A stretch of DNA of 64,000 nucleotides, from contig NZ_CP119758.1 of assembly GCF_029323795.1 (NCBI RefSeq), forward strand, positions 2,108,001 through 2,172,000, read 5' to 3'. The notes below the pieces were generated by a model. That model was not told where the DNA came from. It saw nothing but the letters and a program-made list of their open reading frames with translations, and did not search any database. Positions 33,900-42,630 of the stretch are shown piece by piece. The stretch is from Zobellia alginiliquefaciens (lineage in GTDB: Bacteria > Bacteroidota > Bacteroidia > Flavobacteriales > Flavobacteriaceae). The number at the start of each line of letters is the position of its first letter. The stretch's first letter is position 1. Made by a program: the position numbers and the translations under genes.

Positions 33900-34224
33900 G
33901 CTTCTTAAAGAGAAATAAGGGGCAAAGGTATTATTATAAACCGATGAACGGTATACCGAAAAGCTTTAATTTTATATTGGGCCCTATTTACTTAAACAAA
34001 CCGGGTAGTCTGTTATTTTAAGCTTTGGATTTAAGGTATATTGGGACTTTATCGATAATCGGTTGTTTTTTATGTGGGAAAAGTGATGATTAAATAGCGC
34101 TTGGATTAAATAAAAACCATAACCGACCGTATAGTTTGTAGCGTGTTTTTGGATAAACGTAGAAAAGAATGGAAAACGAATTGGCTAAAATCCATTTCTA
34201 TTGCAAATAGGATGAAGAAAATCG
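33900..34224. other. Intergenic region without a gene
   Basis: 325 nt of AT-rich sequence upstream of the MFS gene. Apart from the TACCTTTG -7 box (minus strand, 33923-33930), nothing beyond very short frames and no strong hairpin was seen. Confidence 0.5.
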
Positions 34225-34605
34225 TTAAACGGTAATCTCTATTCGGTTGCCTTCCGGATCAAGTATGACGCTTTCATAATACCCGTCTCCTGTTGTTCTA
34301 GGTTCGCCCGCAACTTGAAATCCATCTGTTCTCAGTTGTTCGGTGAGGGAATCTACTTTTTCTTTCGTGCCTATAGAAATAGCGATATGGGCGTAGCCTA
34401 AATGTTCGCCATTTGCGATGTTTTTAACTTCAGGTTTGTGCATCAATTCCAATCGTGTTCCTTCACTAAAACTAAGAAAATAAGAGGTGAAATTTTTAGT
34501 TGGGTTGTGATGGCGTTCTCCTGCAATAGCATCAAAATAATTCTCGTAAAATTGACGCATGGTTTCAAGGTCGGATACCCAAATGGCGAGATGTTCTATT
34601 TTCAT
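34225..34605 (-). CDS. VOC-family (glyoxalase/bleomycin resistance) protein
   Basis: 126 residues from the ATG at 34605, which overlaps the recJ stop as ATGA; a longer upstream start would lie inside recJ. The vicinal-oxygen-chelate fold has KIEHLAIWVSDLETMRQFYENYF at the start and IRTDGFQVAGEPRTTGDGYYESVILDPEGNRIEITV-type C-terminal repeat. Possible metal ligands are His4, Glu in RLELMHKP, His in GYAHIAIS and Glu in NRIEI. The order resembles lactoylglutathione lyase-like proteins, but the substrate is not certain. Translational coupling with recJ is probable. Confidence 0.83.
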   Translation of the reverse strand: MKIEHLAIWVSDLETMRQFYENYFDAIAGERHHNPTKNFTSYFLSFSEGTRLELMHKPEVKNIANGEHLGYAHIAISIGTKEKVDSLTEQLRTDGFQVAGEPRTTGDGYYESVILDPEGNRIEITV

Positions 34606-36290
34606 TGTATGTCTTTCAATTTCATTTGTAAGTTGATGTTGCCTTGCCATTCATTTTCATCCAAAGAAAAAACAGCATTGAAAGGCTGTCTGTTAGCTAC
34701 AAGAGAAAGTTTATCACCCATATTAAAACCGATTCCGCCAATAGGGCCAATGCCATTTTGTGTAGCTGCAAGTTTCAAATGGGCCTCATCTTCACCTACT
34801 CCTTTTGCATAACCCGTATCTTTCAGGTTTTCGGCCATAAATACCGGAGTCATATTTCCAGGGCCAAAAGGTGCGAACTGTTTAATGATCCGCATAAGTT
34901 TTGGGGTAATATTTTTAAAATCTATTAGAGTATCTACTGAAATCTCAGGGGTAAGAAGATTTGGATCTATGGTTTCAGAAACTATTTTTTCAAATTGAGT
35001 CTTGAAATTCTCAAACTGTTCTTCAAGCATGGTAAGACCTGCGGCATATTTATGCCCGCCAAACTGCTCAATACATTCCGAACATCCCATCAGGGCATTA
35101 TAAACATCAAAACCTTTTACAGAGCGAGCCGAAGCTGCTAGTTTATTACCACTTTTGGTAAATACCAGTGTTGGACGGTAGTACGTTTCGGTAAGTCGGG
35201 AAGCCACAATACCGATAACACCTTTGTGCCAGGAATCTTTGTAGACCACGGAAGTAAAACGTTCTTCCTCTTTGTTTTGTAGAATTTGGTCCAACGCTTC
35301 TTGGGTAATTTCCTTATCCAATCCGCGACGGTCTAGGTTGAATTGCTCAATCTGACTTGCAAATATTTCCGCTTGTGATAAGTCGGTTTCGGTGAGGAGG
35401 TTTACAGCGTGCTGTCCATGTTCCATACGACCGGCGGCATTTATCCGAGGAGCAATTATAAAAACCACATCGGTTATGGTGAGCACGGACTTCTTAATCT
35501 GGTTGATAATTGCTTTAAACCCCATTCTAGGGTTGGTATTGATAACTTGAAGCCCAAAATAGGCGAGCACTCGGTTTTCCCCAGTAATGGGTACAATATC
35601 GGCACCAATAGCTGTTGCGACTAAATCTAAATAAAGTAGGAGATCATCAATAGTCTGTCCTTGTCTAGAACCTAAAGCTTGAATAAGTTTAAAACCAACT
35701 CCGCAACCACAAAGTTCATCATAAGGGTAACTACAATCCTCTCGTTTAGGGTCAAGAACCGCAATGGCATCCGGGAGTTGGTTACCAGGTCTGTGGTGGT
35801 CGCAAATAACAAAATCAATGCCTTTTTCTTTGGCGTAGGCAACCTTATCAATAGCCTTTACACCACAGTCTAACGCTATTATCAATGAAAAACCATTGTC
35901 TTCCGCAAAATCTATTCCCTTAAAAGAAACACCATACCCTTCGGTATATCTATCGGGAATATAGGTGGCTACATTCGGGTAATAACTCAGTAAATAAGAA
36001 GAAACCAAGGCTACGGATGTTGTTCCGTCTACATCATAATCACCATAAACAAGAATATTTTCGTTGTTGGATATGGCCTTTTCAATGCGTTCTACGGCTA
36101 ATTGCATATCCTTCATTAAAAAGGGATCGTGCAGATGACTTAATTCAGGTCTAAAAAAACGCTTGGCCTCATCATAGGTAGATATGCCGCGTTGCAATAG
36201 CAATTGAGCCACTAAATCATCTACCTTAAGTGCTTTGGCCAATTGGTCAATAGCCTCTTGTTCAGGTTTAGGTTTAATGGTCCAGCGCAT
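34602..36290 (-). CDS. recJ: Single-stranded-DNA-specific exonuclease RecJ
   Basis: 562 residues. DHH domain motifs NILVYGDYDVDGTTSVAL, DCGVKAIDKV and ICDHHRPG supply the metal-binding aspartates and histidines. The DHHA1 domain has SARSVKGFDVYNAL and FGGHKYAAGLT, and the C-terminal OB-like part has FAPFGPGNMTPVF. RecJ degrades single-stranded DNA 5' to 3' in RecF-type recombination and mismatch repair. Length is normal. It is followed by the coupled VOC gene. Confidence 0.95.
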   Translation of the reverse strand: MRWTIKPKPEQEAIDQLAKALKVDDLVAQLLLQRGISTYDEAKRFFRPELSHLHDPFLMKDMQLAVERIEKAISNNENILVYGDYDVDGTTSVALVSSYLLSYYPNVATYIPDRYTEGYGVSFKGIDFAEDNGFSLIIALDCGVKAIDKVAYAKEKGIDFVICDHHRPGNQLPDAIAVLDPKREDCSYPYDELCGCGVGFKLIQALGSRQGQTIDDLLLYLDLVATAIGADIVPITGENRVLAYFGLQVINTNPRMGFKAIINQIKKSVLTITDVVFIIAPRINAAGRMEHGQHAVNLLTETDLSQAEIFASQIEQFNLDRRGLDKEITQEALDQILQNKEEERFTSVVYKDSWHKGVIGIVASRLTETYYRPTLVFTKSGNKLAASARSVKGFDVYNALMGCSECIEQFGGHKYAAGLTMLEEQFENFKTQFEKIVSETIDPNLLTPEISVDTLIDFKNITPKLMRIIKQFAPFGPGNMTPVFMAENLKDTGYAKGVGEDEAHLKLAATQNGIGPIGGIGFNMGDKLSLVANRQPFNAVFSLDENEWQGNINLQMKLKDIQ

Positions 36291-36346
36291 AGGGTTCGTA
36301 TGAAATCTTTAACTTGAATTTAGGTCTTGAACTTTAACTTTAAAAC

Positions 36347-36775
36347 TTACTCTTTATGAAAAATAGTCTTGATTTCCAATTTAGCAAACTGCCTGAACAT
36401 TTCCATAACTCCACAGTATTTCTCTACGGATAGGTCTACCGCTCTTTGCAATTTTTTTTCAGCTAGATTGTTTCCGTGAAAATGATATTCGATAGTTACG
36501 GCATCATAAAATTTTGGATGCTCATCAGTAAGGTTAGCAATGGTTTCAATGTGAAAATCATCTACCTCTAATTTCATTTTTTTAATAAGAGCAGCCACAT
36601 CAAGACCAGAACAGCCTGCCAGTCCGGATAACATTAAAGCTTTTGGGCGCAATCCTTTTCCTTCACCGCCATCATCTGGGCCGGCATCTATGTTTAACGT
36701 TAGGCCAGATGGGTTGGTGCTTTCGAATTGCATGTTACCCAGCCATTTAGTTGTAATATGATTTGTAGTAGCCAT
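36347..36775 (-). CDS. OsmC/Ohr-family protein
   Basis: 142 residues from the ATG at 36775 (MATTNHITTKWLGNMQFES); a longer frame upstream lacks a credible N-terminus. The OsmC fold has GLRPKALMLSGLAGCSGLDVAALIKKMK, containing the peroxidatic Cys, and a C-terminal segment with SVEKYCGVMEMFRQFA holding the second Cys. Members reduce organic hydroperoxides. Probable role: peroxide defence in the cytoplasm. The electron donor is unknown. Confidence 0.87.
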   Translation of the reverse strand: MATTNHITTKWLGNMQFESTNPSGLTLNIDAGPDDGGEGKGLRPKALMLSGLAGCSGLDVAALIKKMKLEVDDFHIETIANLTDEHPKFYDAVTIEYHFHGNNLAEKKLQRAVDLSVEKYCGVMEMFRQFAKLEIKTIFHKE

Positions 36776-36978
36776 AATTTTTATGTTTCTTGTAGGAATC
36801 AAAAATACGATTAATTGATAGATTTTAAGCTTGTATTCTATCTTGTCTTTTAAAAAGAGGGAAAACCAATAAGTCGTAATTCTCCCCAAAAAATAACGCG
36901 CTGTAGTTGTATAGTGCAATTGAAAAAGCACGCATTACACATAGAGATAATAAATGTTTCAAGTCTAAAAATTTGGTT

Positions 36979-37824
36979 ATGAATTGTCCCCTTTGTGCTT
37001 CGGAATCAAAATTTGTTTTTAAAATAAATGGTTTTGATATACACGACTGTGTGTCTTGCGATCATCGGTTCGCCAATATTAAAACAGACGAAAAGCATGT
37101 TGATAAGACTTATGATGATTCTTATTTTAATGATGGAGGTGCCGGTTACTCGGATTATTTATTGGAATCCGATTTGCTTTACGAACGTGGTAAGCGGTAT
37201 GCAAAACAAATGGAACATATTATCGGTAAAAAGGGAAGGGTGTTAGATGTTGGGGCAGCGGCAGGATGCATTTTAAAAGGTTATGTTGATGAAGGTTGGA
37301 ACGGCGTAGGAATAGAACCTAACCGGCAAATGGCACAATACGGCCGAAAACAATATAACTTGAAAATTGAGCAAGGTGCGTTTGAAAATTTCAGGCCCCA
37401 AGATAAGTTTGACCTTATTTCGATGATACAAGTAGTTCCTCACTTTTATGAACAACACAAAGCATTTTTGAATGCTTCCAAGGTGTTAAAAGACGATGGT
37501 TTTTTACTTATAGAATCTTGGAATAGGCAAAGTATTTCTGCTAAAATCTTTGGGAAGAACTGGCATGAATATGCGCCTCCAAGTGTTTTGCACTGGTATT
37601 CTTTGGAAGGGCTAACAGTTTTCTTAAAAAACTTTGGGTTTGAGCGCGTTTCTCACGGAAGGCCATCAAAAAAAATCTCAGGGAGACACATTAAGTCGCT
37701 ACTCGAATACAAATTAGGAAAGAATTTTATGTTGAATATGATTCCTGAGAAGGTTAAATTTCCATACCCATCTGAAGATTTGTTTTGGGCTTTGTTCCGT
37801 AAAAAAGCGTCGTTAAAAAATTAA
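36979..37824 (+). CDS. Class I SAM-dependent methyltransferase with N-terminal zinc ribbon
   Basis: 281 residues from the ATG at 36979. The N-terminus has a zinc-ribbon-like pattern CPLCAS...DCVSCDHRF (two CxxC). The methyltransferase domain has the SAM loop RVLDVGAAAGCILKGY (about 95-110), the acidic GIEPNRQMA and the motif DLISMIQVVPHFYEQHKAFL. This is the Methyltransf_23-type architecture common for sugar or quinone-like substrates; the target is unknown. The stop is 2 nt from the convergent uracil-DNA glycosylase-like gene. Confidence 0.83.
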   Translation: MNCPLCASESKFVFKINGFDIHDCVSCDHRFANIKTDEKHVDKTYDDSYFNDGGAGYSDYLLESDLLYERGKRYAKQMEHIIGKKGRVLDVGAAAGCILKGYVDEGWNGVGIEPNRQMAQYGRKQYNLKIEQGAFENFRPQDKFDLISMIQVVPHFYEQHKAFLNASKVLKDDGFLLIESWNRQSISAKIFGKNWHEYAPPSVLHWYSLEGLTVFLKNFGFERVSHGRPSKKISGRHIKSLLEYKLGKNFMLNMIPEKVKFPYPSEDLFWALFRKKASLKN

Positions 37825-37826
37825 GA

Positions 37827-38402
37827 TTAAGTCGCAAGAATTTTTGCAACTTCGGTTTGTAATGTGGGAACCACTTCAGTTTCAAACCAAGGATTTTTTG
37901 ACATCCAAAACCGATTTACCGGAGAAGGGTGAGGCAAAGGAAAATACTTCGGTAAAAATTCGTGGTAATTAGCAACGTTTGCAGTCAGATTTCGTTTAGA
38001 TAGGTCTTTTAGATATCTATCTTGTGCGTATTTACCTATTACAAGAATGAGTTTCACTTCTTTTAGCTGTTTCCAGAACAGGTCGTGCCAAAGAGGTGCA
38101 CATTCTTTACGAGGAGGCAAATCGCCCGTTTTACCTTTTCCCGGAAAACAGAATCCCATTGGTAAGACCGCAAAATTATTGGGATTATAAAATTGTTCGT
38201 CGGTAACGCCTAACCACTCCCTAAGCTTTCTTCCGCTAGGGTCGTCCCAAGCTTTATTATGGTCATGGGCTTTTTTACCAGGAGCTTGGCTTACAAGTAT
38301 AATTTTGGACTTACTGGTGCCGGCAACAATAGGTTTTGGGCCTAAAGGGAGATGCTCACTACAAACTTGACACGAACGTATTTCGGAAAGTAGCTTTTGC
38401 AT
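37827..38402 (-). CDS. Uracil-DNA glycosylase superfamily protein
   Basis: 191 residues. The UDG-like fold has SKIILVSQAPGKKAHDHNKAWDDPSGRKLREWLGV near the start, which matches the family-4/5 type GxxP loop (QAPGKKA). The C-terminal motif is LPHPSPVNRFW, where HPSP is the DNA-intercalation region. N-terminal cysteines CQVC are present but a complete FeS-cluster set is not obvious. Predicted to act on damaged bases or be a diverged uracil glycosylase. First gene order on the minus strand: rsmI, hopJ-family gene, this gene, all closely spaced. Confidence 0.83.
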   Translation of the reverse strand: MQKLLSEIRSCQVCSEHLPLGPKPIVAGTSKSKIILVSQAPGKKAHDHNKAWDDPSGRKLREWLGVTDEQFYNPNNFAVLPMGFCFPGKGKTGDLPPRKECAPLWHDLFWKQLKEVKLILVIGKYAQDRYLKDLSKRNLTANVANYHEFLPKYFPLPHPSPVNRFWMSKNPWFETEVVPTLQTEVAKILAT

Positions 38403-38408
38403 GTTAGC

Positions 38409-38753
38409 TTATTTCTTTTTTAAAGGAGCTTGGACGAAGGATAGCCCGTCAAAACCCGTTTTCATAAAATTTCGGATGTTTTGGTGTCCCGTTCCATCTG
38501 GGTCTTTCAGTACATCTTCAAAATAATAATTCCCAAAACAAGCTAAAGTCTCTTCTTTGCTAAAACCTTGGTCTTTTGCAAAGGCAAACAGCTTGCATGA
38601 ACCTGAGTTTTGTCCTTCAGCGTTCTCTAGGTTTCCGTTGGTGAAAGCCGTTGGTTCAAAGCTGTAGTTTTCTTCTATGACAGCCATAGTCTCGGTGAAT
38701 TCTATTCCTTTTGGGTTGGCTTGTAGCTTTTGTTTAAAATCTTTCAATGTCAT
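38409..38753 (-). CDS. HopJ-family protein
   Basis: 114 residues matching the HopJ family pattern: LKDFKQKLQANPKGIEFTET, IEENYSFEPTAFTNGNLEN, GSCKLFAFAKDQGFSKEETLACFGNYYFEDVL and DGTGHQNIRNFM. The name comes from a Pseudomonas type III effector candidate, but the family is widespread in free-living bacteria without type III secretion. Nothing here suggests an effector. Function unknown, likely cytoplasmic. It is 5 nt from rsmI and 6 nt from the UDG gene. Confidence 0.85.
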   Translation of the reverse strand: MTLKDFKQKLQANPKGIEFTETMAVIEENYSFEPTAFTNGNLENAEGQNSGSCKLFAFAKDQGFSKEETLACFGNYYFEDVLKDPDGTGHQNIRNFMKTGFDGLSFVQAPLKKK

Positions 38754-38758
38754 TTATA

Positions 38759-39430
38759 TTATTTTTTTCCTGCAACAATAATTACTATTTCGCCCTTTGG
38801 AGGTTTCTCGGTAAAGTGCAGTACTAATTCTTCCGCTGTTCCCCTAATTGTTTCTTCGTAGAGTTTGGTAAGCTCCCGTGAAACGGAAACTTGTCTGTCC
38901 GCACCAAAATATTCAGCAAATTGCCCTAAAGTCTTCATCAATTTATAAGGCGATTCATAAAAAATAATGGTTCTGGTTTCTTCCGCCAGTAATTTTAGTC
39001 GCGTTTGTCGGCCTTTTTTTGGAGGAAGAAATCCTTCAAAAACAAATTTGTCGTTAGGCAGGCCACTGTTGACCAAAGCAGGTACAAATGCGGTAGCACC
39101 GGGAAGGCAGTCTACCTCTATGTTTTTTTCAACACAAGCTCGGGTCAATAAAAACCCGGGATCCGATATGGCGGGTGTGCCTGCATCGGAAATCAATGCA
39201 ATAGTTTCACCGGCCTGCAAGCGCTTTACCAAAGCATCTACTGTTTTGTGTTCGTTATGCATATGGTGGCTTTGCATTTGAGTAGTGATTTCAAAATGCT
39301 GAAGTAGCTTTCCGCTGGTACGTGTGTCTTCCGCTAAAATACAATCTACTTCTTTTAAAACACGAATGGCCCGTAAGGTCATATCCTCTAGGTTGCCAAT
39401 AGGTGTTGGTACCAAATATAATTTTCCCAT
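38759..39430 (-). CDS. rsmI: 16S rRNA (cytidine(1402)-2'-O)-methyltransferase RsmI
   Basis: 223 residues of the tetrapyrrole-methylase fold: LYLVPTPIGNLEDMTLRAIRVLKEVDCILAEDTRTSGKLL, the conserved ALISDAGTPAISDPGFLL, PNDKFVFEGFLPPKKGRQ and SRELTKLYEETIRG. RsmI methylates the ribose of C1402 in 16S rRNA and tunes decoding. At 223 residues it is shorter than E. coli RsmI, lacking the C-terminal helical tail, as is usual in Bacteroidetes. Confidence 0.95.
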   Translation of the reverse strand: MGKLYLVPTPIGNLEDMTLRAIRVLKEVDCILAEDTRTSGKLLQHFEITTQMQSHHMHNEHKTVDALVKRLQAGETIALISDAGTPAISDPGFLLTRACVEKNIEVDCLPGATAFVPALVNSGLPNDKFVFEGFLPPKKGRQTRLKLLAEETRTIIFYESPYKLMKTLGQFAEYFGADRQVSVSRELTKLYEETIRGTAEELVLHFTEKPPKGEIVIIVAGKK

Positions 39431-39435
39431 AAAAT

Positions 39436-39792
39436 TTAAGGTCGTAGCTCCCTGTCTACAAAATAAGCGATCAAGGTGGCTATAAGTGCAACAAAGGCGA
39501 ACAAGTAATCTTGGCCGTCCGTAATGTAATGTGCAAAGAACGCTAAAAGTGTATCAAAAAAGAAACCTGCATAGGCCCATTCTTTTAACCAAGATGAGAA
39601 ATTGGTCCATACCGCTATAAGACCCAATATTTTGGCTATTGCCAAGGGGTAAATAAGGTAGGTAGGGTAGCCAAGATGTTCAAAAAATCCGGCAATCATT
39701 TCGTAGTTGGTGAAATAATTGTAAACGGAGAATAGTATTATTGCGGTCAAAACCCCAAGGGCTGACCAGTAAATTCGTTTTTGAGTTTTCAT
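39436..39792 (-). CDS. DoxX-like four-helix membrane protein
   Basis: 118 residues with four hydrophobic helices (about 8-27, 45-62, 70-88, 95-112). The pattern HLGYPTYLIYPLAIAKILGLIAVW and WAYAGFFFDTLLAFFAHY matches DoxX-like proteins (DoxX_2 type). Function is generally unknown; some relatives act in redox or thiol homeostasis. It precedes rsmI by 5 nt on the same strand. Confidence 0.78.
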   Translation of the reverse strand: MKTQKRIYWSALGVLTAIILFSVYNYFTNYEMIAGFFEHLGYPTYLIYPLAIAKILGLIAVWTNFSSWLKEWAYAGFFFDTLLAFFAHYITDGQDYLFAFVALIATLIAYFVDRELRP

Positions 39793-39853
39793 GGCGGGGC
39801 AATTTTTACCCTAAAATAAAGGTTTAGCTTTAATACTTGGCTAATTTTTCACC

Positions 39854-39880
39854 AAAAAAACCCTTTACGTATCGCAAAGG
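39854..39880 (-). terminator. Rho-independent terminator on the minus strand
   Basis: Read on the minus strand, CCTTTGCG-ATA-CGTAAAGG forms an 8-bp stem (one G-U) followed by GTTTTTTT (plus-strand A run at 39854-39860). It ends transcription of the hypothetical gene that stops at 39908. Confidence 0.8.
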
Positions 39881-39907
39881 ACTTCATTTTTATGGATAAA
39901 TGGCTTA

Positions 39908-40618
39908 TTATGAAAATTTACGCTCAATAAATTGCATAAATCGCTCCGCGTATTCTTCTTTTCCAGCCCAATTATTGTAATCTGGCTTTACCATATTTTC
40001 TATAAATGATATGGAACGCTCCTCACTATCGATTGTGTTTAATTGTGAAAGTACGCGGTTGTAATCTTCCATGCTACCATTAAAAAGATGCTTTACAAAA
40101 GCTAGCCTGTTGTTAAGGTCAACCTTAAGCTCTTTGTTGGATATTTTGTCGTTTAAAGACTTAGGATCTACTTCCTTTGAAGGCGTTACACCATTAGATT
40201 TTGGTACCACCGGTTGTTGAGGTTCAAAAAGCTCTTTGTCATTTTTCATGTAATCCGGTTGGGACAAGAACTCTTTTAAAACTTCATCCACATGTTCTTC
40301 GTGACTTGGCATTTCGGAAATAAAACCTTTTATCGTATCCATGCCGGGTGTAATTATGTCTTCTTCATGCGGGTTGCTCTCGGGCACAGAAGAATTTTCA
40401 TTTAAAACGGCATTGGCCATCGCTTCAAATTTACTGGCGATTACGTTTTTGGAAACGTCTATTTCTATATCGTGTAATTTTTCTTCTATGAATTTGAGAA
40501 CGGCTAATTTTTCATAAAGATTTTTGGCAGCCTCGTACATTTCGCTAATATCCGCATCGCGAGCAGTAATAATATCAGTAGATAATTTTCGTAACTCTTC
40601 TTTTAGTTTTTTCTTCAT
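39908..40618 (-). CDS. Conserved hypothetical, coiled-coil rich protein
   Basis: 236 residues from the ATG at 40618 (MKKKLKEELRKLSTDIIT); an upstream extension to 40729 has no sensible N-terminus. The first 75 residues and the last 90 are predicted helical (YEAAKNLYEKLAVLKFIEEKL; LKVDLNNRLAFVKHLFNGSMEDYNRVLSQLNTI), and the acidic middle is probably disordered (NPHEEDIITPGMD, PQQPVVPKSNG). No enzyme motif, signal peptide or membrane span. From memory similar proteins occur next to tdk/alr in flavobacteria. Function unknown. Confidence 0.7.
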   Translation of the reverse strand: MKKKLKEELRKLSTDIITARDADISEMYEAAKNLYEKLAVLKFIEEKLHDIEIDVSKNVIASKFEAMANAVLNENSSVPESNPHEEDIITPGMDTIKGFISEMPSHEEHVDEVLKEFLSQPDYMKNDKELFEPQQPVVPKSNGVTPSKEVDPKSLNDKISNKELKVDLNNRLAFVKHLFNGSMEDYNRVLSQLNTIDSEERSISFIENMVKPDYNNWAGKEEYAERFMQFIERKFS

Positions 40619-40785
40619 CTGACAATTTTTTCTAATTCTACTGGGTTGGGGTAAAAATGGTATCTCTATCTTTGCTAACTTTAAAATCTGAACTTTGGTG
40701 GAATGTTTTAATGAAAATGACGGTTCCACTTTAGTTCTGCAATATTAAGAACGAAAAACCCCATATTTTCGTCTAAAATTACAAA

Positions 40786-41439
40786 ATGTTTCTCGAAAAT
40801 ACTGTTAATCATAAAGAACAATTCGGTTGGATAGAAGTCATCTGCGGTTCTATGTTCTCGGGCAAGACCGAAGAGTTAATCCGTAGATTAAAGCGTGCTC
40901 AATTCGCCAAACAAAAGGTAGAAATCTTTAAACCGATGGTAGATGTTCGGTATGACGAGAACATGGTTGTATCCCACGATGCCAATGAAATACGTTCTAC
41001 GCCTGTGCCTGCTGCCGCCAATATTAGAATTCTAGGCGACACCTGTGATGTTATAGGAATTGATGAAGCACAATTTTTTGATGATGAGATCGTAACGGTT
41101 TGTAATGATTTGGCCAACAAAGGGGTACGTGTTGTTGTAGCGGGATTGGATATGGATTTTAAGGGAAATCCGTTTGGGCCAATGCCGGCATTAATGGCCA
41201 CCGCAGAATATGTAACCAAGGTCCACGCTATATGTACACGCACGGGAAATCTAGCTCACTATAGCCATAGAAAATCCAGTAATGATAATCTGGTTTTATT
41301 GGGTGAGACGGAAGAATATGAGCCGTTGAGCCGTGGTGCTTACTATAAGGCAAGATTAAAGGAAAAAGTAAAGCACTTAGATGTAAAGGGTGAGGAAATA
41401 ACTACTAATGATAAGAAAGCGGATGGCGAAAGCAAGTGA
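40786..41439 (+). CDS. tdk: Thymidine kinase, zinc-site cysteines missing
   Basis: 217 residues. The P-loop GSMFSGKTEELIRRLKRAQ lies near 21-39, the lid/DEAQ motif is CDVIGIDEAQFFD, and the substrate region is VVVAGLDMDFKGNPFGPM. Thymidine kinases of this type usually have a zinc ribbon of four cysteines. Here it reads HAICTRTGNLAHYSH and EPLSRGAYY, so at most one Cys remains and zinc binding looks lost, as I recall for other flavobacteria. It salvages thymidine to dTMP in the cytoplasm. The 3' end overlaps the alr start. Confidence 0.92.
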   Translation: MFLENTVNHKEQFGWIEVICGSMFSGKTEELIRRLKRAQFAKQKVEIFKPMVDVRYDENMVVSHDANEIRSTPVPAAANIRILGDTCDVIGIDEAQFFDDEIVTVCNDLANKGVRVVVAGLDMDFKGNPFGPMPALMATAEYVTKVHAICTRTGNLAHYSHRKSSNDNLVLLGETEEYEPLSRGAYYKARLKEKVKHLDVKGEEITTNDKKADGESK

Positions 41440-42535
41440 GACCGTTCTAGAAATTGACCTTTTGGCCTTAGAACATAATTACAGGTTTTTAAAATCAAGA
41501 ATAAAGCAAACCACTAAATTCCTGGGAGTCGTAAAGGCATTTGCCTATGGTAGTGATTCAGTGGCTATTGCTAGAAAGTTAGAGGTTTTAGGTGCAGATT
41601 ATCTTGCTGTTGCCTATGTTAGTGAAGGGGTGGTGTTGCGACAAGCAGGAATTAAGTTGCCAATTTTAGTGTTGCATCCGCTACCTGTGAGTTTTGATAA
41701 TTTAGTGACCTATGATCTGGAGCCTAATATCTATTCGATTAAAATATTGAAAGATTTTCTGCAAGTCGCTCAAGAAAGGGGACTCAACCAATATCCTATA
41801 CATCTAAAATTCAATACCGGGCTCAATAGATTAGGTTTTACAGAGAATGAGGTTGAGACTTTGGCGGAAATGCTTAAGGGACAAAATCAAGTTAAGGTCG
41901 TTTCTCTTTTTTCACATTTGGCAGCATCTGAGGATTTGAACGAGCGCGAGTTTACGGAAAACCAAATTGCAAGGTTCGAAGGTATTGTGAATGCACTTGT
42001 AAAACATCTGAAGCATAAGCCTATGCTGCATTTATTGAATACGTCAGGTATTATAAACTATGCGGCCCAATCTCAATATGATATGGTACGTAGTGGTATA
42101 GGGCTTTATGGTTTTGGTAATGAAGCTGCTATAGACGCTCAGCTTAAACCGGTAGCAACTTTAAAGACGGTTATTTCTCAGATTCATACCATTATAAAGG
42201 GGCAGAGCATAGGGTACAACATGGCCTATAGGGCACAAGAAGATATTGTAACAGCTACCTTGCCTGTTGGGCATGCAGATGGTATTGGTAGACAGTATGG
42301 TAATGGTAAAGCCTATGTGACAATTAACGGGCAAAAGGCACCAATTATTGGGAATGTGTGTATGGATATGATTATGGTGAACATTACAGGAATAGATTGT
42401 AAAGAAGGTGATGAGGTTATTGTTTTTGGGAAAAGTCCTACTGCCGAAGCGTTTGCGAGTGGAGCCAAAACTATATCATATGAAATACTAACAGGTATAT
42501 CGCAACGGGTAACACGCCTTGTGGTTGATAATTAA
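41423..42535 (+). CDS. alr: Alanine racemase
   Basis: 370 residues from the ATG at 41423 (MAKASETVLEIDLLALEHNY), overlapping the tdk end by 17 nt; an ATG at 41408 is possible. The PLP lysine is in FLGVVKAFAYGSD and the barrel motifs include HLKFNTGLNRLGF and VRSGIGLYGFG. The C-terminal catalytic tyrosine is in SIGYNMAYRAQED, followed by PVGHADGIGRQYGNG and GNVCMDMIMVNITG. It makes D-alanine for peptidoglycan. Confidence 0.95.
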   Translation: MAKASETVLEIDLLALEHNYRFLKSRIKQTTKFLGVVKAFAYGSDSVAIARKLEVLGADYLAVAYVSEGVVLRQAGIKLPILVLHPLPVSFDNLVTYDLEPNIYSIKILKDFLQVAQERGLNQYPIHLKFNTGLNRLGFTENEVETLAEMLKGQNQVKVVSLFSHLAASEDLNEREFTENQIARFEGIVNALVKHLKHKPMLHLLNTSGIINYAAQSQYDMVRSGIGLYGFGNEAAIDAQLKPVATLKTVISQIHTIIKGQSIGYNMAYRAQEDIVTATLPVGHADGIGRQYGNGKAYVTINGQKAPIIGNVCMDMIMVNITGIDCKEGDEVIVFGKSPTAEAFASGAKTISYEILTGISQRVTRLVVDN

Positions 42536-42630
42536 AACGTGACTCTAAATCTTAGAAGTAAGCCTTTTTTTGTTAATTTGCAATGCATTAAGTTGCGCTA
42601 TAAATTAATTAACCATTAAAAACACTAATC

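Noticed and set aside
38409-38753. HopJ-like protein as a secreted type III effector
   Set aside because: No type III secretion genes or secretion signals are present; the family is common in free-living bacteria and the name is historical.
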